NCBI RefSeq assembly: GCF_026427355.1 | Contig: NZ_CP102664.1 | Coordinates: forward strand, 1,116,001 to 1,180,000 | Direction: 5' to 3' | Length of the DNA: 64,000 bases | From: Sphingobium sp. JS3065 | GTDB taxonomy: Bacteria; Pseudomonadota; Alphaproteobacteria; Sphingomonadales; Sphingomonadaceae | Shown: positions 57,847 to 64,000 of the stretch, in pieces | Position numbering within the stretch: the stretch's first letter is position 1 | How the letters are laid out: every line of letters starts with the position of its first letter | Made by a program: the position numbers and the translations under genes | The notes under the pieces: generated by a model | The model's input: the letters and a program-made list of their open reading frames with translations, nothing else | Told to the model about the DNA's origin: nothing | Database searches by the model: none

Positions 57847-58892
57847 CCCTCCGGCCTGCGAAACAGATCCGTGCGCAGGGTCACGCGTTCGCCGGTAAAG
57901 CCTGCCCGTTTCCGCGCCTTTTGGAACCGGGCGCGGATCAGGTCGGCCCACACGCCCTGACCGCGCATCCGGCTGCCGAAATTGGGATCGTTGTCACGAC
58001 CGCCCCGAATATCGCGGATGATGGCCATCACCTTGGCCGCCCGGTCCGGATAATGTTCTTCCAGCCAGGCGCGGAACAAGGGGGCGACTTCATGGGGCAG
58101 GCGGACGGGAATATAGCTCACATCTTGCGCACCGGCCGAGGAGACACGAGCGACGATGCTCTCTATCTCATGGTCGGTAATGGCGGGGATGACGGGCGAT
58201 ATGCTGGCCACTACCGGCACCCCGGCCTGCGACAACAAGCGGATCGCCTCGACCCGGCGAAGCGGGTGTGGTGCACGTGGCTCCAGCGTCCGGGCCGTTG
58301 CAGGGTCGAGCGATGTGACCGAAATCATCACGGCAACGAGCCTTTCCCGCGCCATAGAAACCAGCAGATCGATATCGCGTACGATGCGATCCGATTTGGT
58401 CGTGATATAGACGGGGTGTCGATATTCCCATAATATTTCAAGGCATTGCCGTGTAATCTTCCAATCCCGTTCGATTGGTTGATAAGGATCGGTATTAGTC
58501 CCCATGGCGATGGGGGACACCTTATGGGCTTTGCTGCAAAGCTCCTTGCGCAGCAGTTCAGCGGCATCGGGTTTGGCAAACAGGCGGGTTTCGAAATCCA
58601 GGCCCGGCGAAAGATCGTGATAGGCATGGGTTGGGCGCGCAAAGCAGTAGATGCAGCCATGCTCGCAACCCCGATAGGCGTTGATCGACTGGTTGAAGGC
58701 GATGTCGGGAGAATTGTTGCGGCTGATGATCGTGCGGGGTCGTTCGACGGTGACTTCCGTGCGTCGTCTTGGCGGCGCACCATCTACCTCCGCCAAGGCG
58801 TCGAGCCAGTCGCCATCGGCGATTCTTTCGGGCAGGTCGAAGCGGCGGCTTTCGCCGTTCAATGTCGCGCCTCTACCCTTTTCCGCAGCCAT
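57825..58892 (-). CDS. PA0069-family radical SAM protein
   Basis: 355 residues with the radical SAM cluster Cys76-x3-Cys80-x2-Cys83 in RGCEHGCIYCFARPTHAY, related to spore photoproduct lyase (SplB). The reaction is unknown. ATG 58892 has no Shine-Dalgarno site; a promoter TTGTCA-N17-TCTAGT would place the transcript start at about the ATG, so the mRNA may be leaderless. A LexA box overlaps that promoter, suggesting DNA-damage control. Confidence 0.92.
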   Translation of the reverse strand: MAAEKGRGATLNGESRRFDLPERIADGDWLDALAEVDGAPPRRRTEVTVERPRTIISRNNSPDIAFNQSINAYRGCEHGCIYCFARPTHAYHDLSPGLDFETRLFAKPDAAELLRKELCSKAHKVSPIAMGTNTDPYQPIERDWKITRQCLEILWEYRHPVYITTKSDRIVRDIDLLVSMARERLVAVMISVTSLDPATARTLEPRAPHPLRRVEAIRLLSQAGVPVVASISPVIPAITDHEIESIVARVSSAGAQDVSYIPVRLPHEVAPLFRAWLEEHYPDRAAKVMAIIRDIRGGRDNDPNFGSRMRGQGVWADLIRARFQKARKRAGFTGERVTLRTDLFRRPEGAQMSLF

Positions 58893-58901
58893 GATTCACT
58901 A

Positions 58902-58916
58902 GAACATAATAGGAAC
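58902..58916. promoter_or_regulatory. LexA (SOS) box
   Basis: GAAC-ATAATAG-GAAC on + (GTTC-CTATTAT-GTTC on -) is an exact match to the alphaproteobacterial LexA pattern GTTC-N7-GTTC. It lies 10 bases upstream of the radical SAM start, between its candidate -35 and -10, and also just before a TTGACA (58920-58925) facing the YbjN gene. Confidence 0.8.
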
Positions 58917-58973
58917 ATATTGACAAGCTCCCCCATCGGCATCACTGATGATTTCAGTAAAAGGGGTGGCGAT

Positions 58974-59483
58974 ATGCGGAAAATGGCGGCGATTGCCGGC
59001 TTATGGATCGGTGCGTTGACAACGCCTTGCCTTGCGGCGGATGCCGACCCCTGCGGCGCGAATCTGGTCTGCGCCAGCGATCCCGAAACGGTGACCCAGG
59101 CTTTGCAAGCGGAAGGTTATAAGGCCGCTTTGGGCAAGAGCAGCCAGACGGGCAATCCAAAGATAGAGAGCGCCGCCAGCGGCTATAATTACACGATCTT
59201 CTTCTATGAGTGCGAACAGGCGCGCCATTGCGCTTCCCTGCAATTTCAGGTGAGCTTCGAGGATGATGGCGGCAATACGCCCGAACTCGCCAATAAATGG
59301 AATAAGGACAAGAGGTTCGCGCAGATGTCGGTCTGGGACGACGGGTCGCTGGCCCTGGCCTATGACGTGACCACCATGGGCGGTCTCAATCGGAAGAATT
59401 TCGCCGATGTGGTGGATTGGTGGGCGGTGATGCTTGGGGAGGCCGGGAAATTCTTCAAAGACAATCCGTCGCCCGCCAAATAA
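58974..59483 (+). CDS. Exported YbjN-domain protein
   Basis: 169 residues with a signal peptide ending near CLAADA and a YbjN-type domain (about 35-155). Conserved cysteines occur near the mature start and in FYECEQARHCASLQF, probably forming disulfides. Function unknown. ATG 58974 follows AAGGGG at about 8 bases. It is divergent from the SOS-type radical SAM gene and shares its control region. Confidence 0.8.
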   Translation: MRKMAAIAGLWIGALTTPCLAADADPCGANLVCASDPETVTQALQAEGYKAALGKSSQTGNPKIESAASGYNYTIFFYECEQARHCASLQFQVSFEDDGGNTPELANKWNKDKRFAQMSVWDDGSLALAYDVTTMGGLNRKNFADVVDWWAVMLGEAGKFFKDNPSPAK

Positions 59484-59496
59484 TCGGCGGGGTTGT

Positions 59497-60024
59497 TTAG
59501 CGTTCGGTTAGACGCGGCATCAATTCCACGAAATTGCAAGGCCGGAAACGGCTGTCCAACTGGCTGACGAGGATGCCGTCCCAGGCGTCCTTGACCGCGC
59601 CGGTCGATCCCGGCAGCGCGAAGAGATAGGTGCCCCGCGCCACGCAGGCGGTGGCGCGCGACTGGATGGTGGAGGTGCCGATGGTCTGATAGCTGAGCCA
59701 GCGGAAAAGTTCGCCGAAGCCGGGAATTTCCTTGTCCTGCACCTGCGCCAGCGCTTCGGGCGTGACATCCCGCCCGGTAACCCCCGTTCCGCCCGTAGTG
59801 ATGATGCAGTCGATCTGCGGATCGTCGATCCACGCATGGAGGCGGGCGACGATGGCGGAGCGTTCGTCCCGCTCTATATGACGGGCGGCCAGAATGTGAC
59901 CGGCCGCTGTCATGCGTTCGGCCAGAATGTCGCCCGAACGGTCGTCTGCCGCAGTGCGGCTGTCCGACACGGTCAGCAACGCAATGCGCACCGGCAGAAA
60001 CGGCCGGCTTTCGTCAATCGGCAT
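59497..60024 (-). CDS. moaB: Molybdenum cofactor protein MoaB
   Basis: 175 residues of the MoaB/Mog fold that activates molybdopterin by adenylylation. The motifs are [30 protein letters not shown] and [16 protein letters not shown] 60024 overlaps the stop of the lytic transglycosylase gene upstream. The longer frame to 60132 only overlaps that gene. Confidence 0.94.
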   Translation of the reverse strand: MPIDESRPFLPVRIALLTVSDSRTAADDRSGDILAERMTAAGHILAARHIERDERSAIVARLHAWIDDPQIDCIITTGGTGVTGRDVTPEALAQVQDKEIPGFGELFRWLSYQTIGTSTIQSRATACVARGTYLFALPGSTGAVKDAWDGILVSQLDSRFRPCNFVELMPRLTER

Positions 60025-61817
60025 CAGTCGGAACCGCCCGCGATGCTGGCGCTGACATTCGCGCTGGCGATCGGCGTCCTGGGCTTCAGGCGCACCAGGC
60101 GCGTGCCCTTGGTTCCTGGAAAGGTCGGCCACAGGCCCTGCGCCATGCCGGCCAGCGACTCCGCGCTGCCCTTCGCCTGGATCTGGTACATCCAGTAATT
60201 GCGCATCACGATGTTCACATAGGCGCGGGTTTCATAATAGGGCAGGGATTCGATGAAGAGCAGCGGATCGCCATTGTCCTTCACTTCGCTGTTCCACCGT
60301 TCGACGGGCACCGGACCGGCATTATAGGCGGCCATCACCTTGGGCAACAACCCACCGGTCGCACTCATGCCCCGCAGATTTTCCAGATAGCGCTGACCAT
60401 ATTCCATGTTGGTCGACGGCACGAACAACTGGTCGGGCGCGGCGAGGCCCATCAGATTGCCGGTGCTGGGCAGCACCTGCATCAGACCGCGCGCACCCGC
60501 GCTGCTGACGACGTCCCGGCGGAAACCCGATTCCTGAAGCGTATGGGCATAGATCAGCGCGGGATCGACGCGCCACCCACCGTCCGGCCGCCAATCGGGC
60601 GCGGGGAAGCGGGCGAAGCTGCCCGGTTGCTTGCCCACCGGGCCATTATGGGCGAGCCAAAGCTGCGTTTCCGGCAGGCTGAGCGCACCGGCCAGGCGAA
60701 GCAGGGCGTCATATTGGCTGGTCCCGCCAATCTTCGCCTGATAACGCAGCATCTGGTCGGCCCGCGCATTTTCGCCGATCGCGCTAAGTGCGATTGCCGC
60801 CCGCACGTTGGGGCTGTCCTTGATCTGCTGCCATTCCGCCGCGCCGAAACGGGGCGTGGCCGACGCGCCACCCAGCGGCACCGCCAGCGTTTCACGCGCC
60901 AGCAGGCCGTAGAAGCTCTCATCCGAACGGGCCGCGGTCTTCAGCAGAGCCTCGACCCTTTCAGCTTCCCCGCACACCATATAGGCGCGCGCTGCCCAAT
61001 AGGCGCCCGCAGCGCGCATGTCGCTGTTGCCCGCAAGCGCCGCGACATTGCCGAAGGCAGGGGCGGCAGCGCGGCAGTCATTCTGGCGCCAGGCCGCCAG
61101 ACCTGTCGTCCAATAGGCCTGAACCGCCCAATCGCCGCCGCTGCGGCTTTCCAGCGCCCTTGCCGCCATGCGCCGGGCGTTGGCGTCGTCATTTCCGATA
61201 TAATAGGCCCAAGCGATGCGCTGCCGCACTTCTGTAAGGCCATCGGGCGTCAGGCCCGCTTCGCCGGTGAGCAGCAAGGCTTCGGCGCTGGCCGGATCGT
61301 CATTCTTGATGAAGGGCTGGATCTGCCCGGCCAGCGCCTGGGCCAGAGCGTCGGTCTTGACCGCTGGCACATATTCCCGGCGCGGTGCGCTGCCCAACCA
61401 GACCATCTTCTGAACCTGCGGCAGCGCGGGCAGGAGGGTCGCGCCACGCTTTTGCGCCAGCCGGGAAAGCTGATCCGCCTTGTCCAGCCACGGCGCCTTG
61501 TTGATCAGGTCCAGCAATTCGAACAATTCGACCTTGGGCGAATTCTTGCTGAGATATAGTTCCGCCAGCGCGACCGGACGGACGGCATCCTGCGTATCCA
61601 GCGCGGCGATCATCGCCCTGGCATCCCCCCATTTCTGGCTGCGCAAGGCGGCGTAAATGGCGCCGTACCGGCTTTTGTCGGCATCGTTCAACTGAAGCGG
61701 GACGGAGGAAATAACCCCGGAGCCAGAGTTGGCCGTATCGGCTTTCGCGGGCATGGCGGCCATCAGGGCGCAGGCGACGGCAGCCAGGCAGGACGAACGG
61801 GTCAGGGCGCGAATCAC
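60024..61817 (-). CDS. Slt70-like soluble lytic murein transglycosylase
   Basis: 597-residue periplasmic enzyme cleaving peptidoglycan. Signal peptide ending MPAKA; a long superhelical U/L-type region (about 45-400) and a C-terminal lysozyme-like domain with the catalytic Glu in [20 protein letters not shown] and NMEYGQRYL. It starts with GTG in GTGA overlap with the UDG-like gene. Moab follows with overlap, so the three form one operon. Confidence 0.92.
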   Translation of the reverse strand: MIRALTRSSCLAAVACALMAAMPAKADTANSGSGVISSVPLQLNDADKSRYGAIYAALRSQKWGDARAMIAALDTQDAVRPVALAELYLSKNSPKVELFELLDLINKAPWLDKADQLSRLAQKRGATLLPALPQVQKMVWLGSAPRREYVPAVKTDALAQALAGQIQPFIKNDDPASAEALLLTGEAGLTPDGLTEVRQRIAWAYYIGNDDANARRMAARALESRSGGDWAVQAYWTTGLAAWRQNDCRAAAPAFGNVAALAGNSDMRAAGAYWAARAYMVCGEAERVEALLKTAARSDESFYGLLARETLAVPLGGASATPRFGAAEWQQIKDSPNVRAAIALSAIGENARADQMLRYQAKIGGTSQYDALLRLAGALSLPETQLWLAHNGPVGKQPGSFARFPAPDWRPDGGWRVDPALIYAHTLQESGFRRDVVSSAGARGLMQVLPSTGNLMGLAAPDQLFVPSTNMEYGQRYLENLRGMSATGGLLPKVMAAYNAGPVPVERWNSEVKDNGDPLLFIESLPYYETRAYVNIVMRNYWMYQIQAKGSAESLAGMAQGLWPTFPGTKGTRLVRLKPRTPIASANVSASIAGGSD

Positions 61818-62530
61818 TCGGACATTTCCTCAATCAAACCTTGCAGCATACGCCAACATTCCGCCTTTGCCGCGGGTTGGCCAAGCAGCAAACGCGGATG
61901 GAATGTGGCGAAGACGGGTAAGGTGCCGCCATCATGGTTAAATATCCGTGAACCAGCATCTGCCGCAGGCAACAGGCTGCGGATGGTTCGGTCGCCCAGC
62001 AACAATAATCGACGCGGCGCGGCAAGCATGACATGCGTGCGCATGCGCGCGGCGGCCGCCGCCAGGTCTGCTGCCTCGACCATGGCGCCGGGCGGACGGG
62101 ACAGGAAAAGGGACGCCAGGTGAATATCGGCGCGTTTCAGGCCGATCGCCCGCAACATCCCATCGAATAGCTGCCCTGCGCGATCGCTGAGCAGGGCGCC
62201 CGCGCTGACGTCCGCAGGGTCCGGCATGTCGGTGATCACCATGAGCGGCGCTTCGGTCGGTCCTTCCGGCAGGATCGCGGCACCCGGCCAGTGCCGTTCC
62301 GGCTGCGCCGCATCCTCGGCCAGCCAGGTCAGGAAAGCATCGAAGGAAGCGGGCCTGGCCGGGGCGGGGCCATCGCCGCCGACCGGAAGCGCTGGCCGGG
62401 CATGGGCCTGAGCCGTGCGCAGCCAATCGACCCGCTCCTCGCCGACCGCGCAATCCACGCCGGCCAGATTCCACCATGCCATATAGGCATTGGCGGCTTC
62501 TGCCGCATTTTCCCGCAATAATCCCCGCAT
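61814..62530 (-). CDS. Uracil-DNA-glycosylase superfamily protein (divergent)
   Basis: 238 residues with a UDG-fold C-terminal domain: SDRAGQLFDGMLRAIGL, LFLSRPPGA and TFHPRLLLGQPAAKAECW correspond to family-4-type motifs. The first motif, normally GEAPG-like, reads TDMPDPAD, and the four Fe-S cysteines of family 4 are not seen, so activity is doubtful. First gene of an overlapping operon with the transglycosylase and moaB. Confidence 0.75.
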   Translation of the reverse strand: MRGLLRENAAEAANAYMAWWNLAGVDCAVGEERVDWLRTAQAHARPALPVGGDGPAPARPASFDAFLTWLAEDAAQPERHWPGAAILPEGPTEAPLMVITDMPDPADVSAGALLSDRAGQLFDGMLRAIGLKRADIHLASLFLSRPPGAMVEAADLAAAAARMRTHVMLAAPRRLLLLGDRTIRSLLPAADAGSRIFNHDGGTLPVFATFHPRLLLGQPAAKAECWRMLQGLIEEMSE

Positions 62531-62551
62531 CGATTGTTCTTGGGCCAGAGG

Positions 62552-62567
62552 TTGACGCCGTGGTCAA
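62552..62567. promoter_or_regulatory. Inverted repeat TTGAC-N6-GTCAA before ETF-QO
   Basis: TTGAC (62552-62556) and GTCAA (62563-62567) form perfect 5-bp arms in the gap between the divergent UDG-like and ETF-QO genes. It could be an operator; no regulator is evident. Confidence 0.35.
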
Positions 62568-62659
62568 GTTTCTTCATCGCCCATAATGTCAAAACGTTTG
62601 GGTAGCGCGGCGACCGGATTGGGGAGGAAAACCGACGGCGTCCGCAATTTGGAGGAATT

Positions 62660-64000
62660 ATGAGCGAACGGGATTCGATGCCCTATGACATCGTCATCGT
62701 CGGCGGCGGCCCGGCGGGACTGTCATCGGCTATCCGATTGAAGCAGCTTGCGAACGACGCAGGTCAGGAATTGTCGGTTTGCGTCCTGGAAAAGGGTTCG
62801 GAAATCGGCGCGCACATCTTGTCGGGCGCAGTGGTCGACCCGAAGGCGCTGGACGAACTGTTCCCCGAATGGCGGGACATGGGCTGCCCGATGGCGGAAG
62901 TGCCGGTGACGGACAATCAGCACTGGTTCTTGACCAAGGGCGGCAAGATGAACATGCCGCACATCATGACGCCGGGCTGGATGCACAATAAGGGCACCTA
63001 TACCGGATCGCTGGGCAACCTGTGCCGCTGGCTGGCCGAGCAGGCCGAAGGGCTGGGCGTGGAAATCTTCCCCGGCTTTGCTGCGGCGGAAATCCTTTAT
63101 AATGAGGACGGGTCGGTAAAGGGCGTCGCAACCGGCGACATGGGCATCGACCGCGAGGGCAATCGCAAGCCCGACTATCAGCCGGGTCTGGAACTGCACG
63201 CGAAATATACCTTCTTCGCGGAGGGTGCGCGTGGCCATCTCACCAAGATATTGAAGCGCCAGTTCGCGCTGGACGCTGACAGCGAGCCGCAGGTCTACGG
63301 TATCGGCATGAAGGAATTGTGGGACATCGATCCCGCCAAGCACAAGCCGGGCCTGGTCATCCACAGCCAGGGCTGGCCGCTGACCGACGCCTATGGCGGC
63401 GGTTTCCTCTATCATCAGGCCAATGGGCAGGTCGCCTTGGGCTTCGTCGTGGGTCTTGGCTATCGCAACCCGCACCTTTACCCGTTCGAGGAATTCCAGC
63501 GCTGGAAGCAGCATCCGGAAATCCGGAAATATCTGGAGGGCGGCCGCCGCGTCTCCTACGGCGCGCGGGCGATCAACGAGGGCGGCTGGCAGTCGATCCC
63601 GAAGCTGGCCTTCCCCGGCGGCGCGCTGATCGGCTGTTCGGCGGGCTTCGTCAACGTGCCCCGCATCAAGGGCACGCATACGGCGATGAAGTCGGGCATG
63701 CTGGCCGCTAAATCCGCCTTCGCGGCGATCCGCGCCGAGCGGTCGAGCGATGTGCTGGACGATTATGAGCCGACGCTGCGGTCGAGCTGGATCGCGACCG
63801 AGTTGCAGCTCGTGAAGAATGCCGAACCGCTCCTGAGCAAGTTCGGCAACACCATCGGCACGGTGCTGGCGGGCATCGACATGTGGATGCGCACGCTCAA
63901 GATGGGCCTGCCCTTCACGATGAAGCACAAGCCCGATTGCGAGAAGCTGTGGCGCAAGGATGTGTCGAAGAAGATCGAGTATCCCAAGCCAGACGGCGTG
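62660..64000 (+). CDS. Electron transfer flavoprotein:ubiquinone oxidoreductase (3' partial)
   Basis: Passes electrons from ETF (fatty acid and amino acid oxidation) to ubiquinone at the inner membrane. 447 codons are visible and the frame is open at the window end; the full protein is about 550 residues. FAD motif VGGGPAGLSSA at about 14-24, then GAHILSGAVVDP and the quinone-binding-region stretch GWPLTDAYGGGFLYH. The Fe-S cluster cysteines would lie past the edge. ATG 62660 follows an ideal GGAGGAATT. Confidence 0.94.
   Translation, partial: MSERDSMPYDIVIVGGGPAGLSSAIRLKQLANDAGQELSVCVLEKGSEIGAHILSGAVVDPKALDELFPEWRDMGCPMAEVPVTDNQHWFLTKGGKMNMPHIMTPGWMHNKGTYTGSLGNLCRWLAEQAEGLGVEIFPGFAAAEILYNEDGSVKGVATGDMGIDREGNRKPDYQPGLELHAKYTFFAEGARGHLTKILKRQFALDADSEPQVYGIGMKELWDIDPAKHKPGLVIHSQGWPLTDAYGGGFLYHQANGQVALGFVVGLGYRNPHLYPFEEFQRWKQHPEIRKYLEGGRRVSYGARAINEGGWQSIPKLAFPGGALIGCSAGFVNVPRIKGTHTAMKSGMLAAKSAFAAIRAERSSDVLDDYEPTLRSSWIATELQLVKNAEPLLSKFGNTIGTVLAGIDMWMRTLKMGLPFTMKHKPDCEKLWRKDVSKKIEYPKPDGV

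Overview
The window looks like the chromosome of a sphingomonad (Alphaproteobacteria, Sphingobium/Sphingomonas-like) carrying part of an integrated conjugative element. The taxonomic signs are an alphaproteobacterial LexA box (GAAC-N7-GAAC), a CTTGAAA/CCATAT heat-shock promoter with a ROSE-type RNA thermometer, the ccmCDEFGHI order, a single lolC-type permease paired with lolD, and generally high GC. This placement is inference from gene content, not a database match.

Region 1 (1-12.3 kb) is accessory DNA. It opens inside a mating-pair-formation operon, trbC-D-E-J-K-L-F-G-I, followed by a DUF2274 gene, all on + with overlapping stops and starts. A small EexN-like gene and a LysR regulator lie on the opposite strand. 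A DMT-family exporter and a divergent MocR-type regulator share a promoter region with repeated ATACA/TGTAT boxes.

Region 2 (12.4-30.2 kb) is the most interesting part: a rearranged Pel-type exopolysaccharide locus. PelG, PelD, PelE and PelF are recognisable. PelA is broken up: the glycoside-hydrolase domain is a separate exported protein, and the deacetylase domain sits inside a 1431-residue protein with no signal peptide, four cadherin-like repeats and a C-terminal RTX block. PelB is split into a TPR protein and a beta-barrel protein. PelD has lost the C-terminal GGDEF domain that normally senses c-di-GMP. A second GH114 enzyme, a lipoprotein, flanks the cluster. A type I secretion ABC transporter and membrane-fusion protein lie convergent to the cluster and probably export the giant deacetylase. 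No pelC and no outer-membrane TolC partner are visible.

Region 3 (30.3-47.3 kb) is mostly housekeeping: cobyric acid synthase; an arginine-succinyltransferase group (M20 hydrolase-astA-astB); DUF481 outer-membrane protein; rppH; photolyase; a cyclopropane-fatty-acid-synthase family methyltransferase; an SDR; purF; and a cytochrome c maturation operon ccmC-D-E-F-G-H-I.

Region 4 (47.4-64 kb) has kup with a strong terminator, a small heat-shock gene under an RpoH promoter and ROSE thermometer, and a previously unassigned structured RNA candidate on the - strand (about 50073-50228) ending in a 14-bp GCAA-capped terminator. Then come lolC-lolD, a membrane diguanylate cyclase, dnaE, a PA0069-type radical SAM gene with a LexA box at its promoter, a YbjN-domain secreted protein, moaB-lytic transglycosylase-UDG-like as an overlapping group, and the start of an electron-transfer-flavoprotein:ubiquinone oxidoreductase gene cut by the window end.
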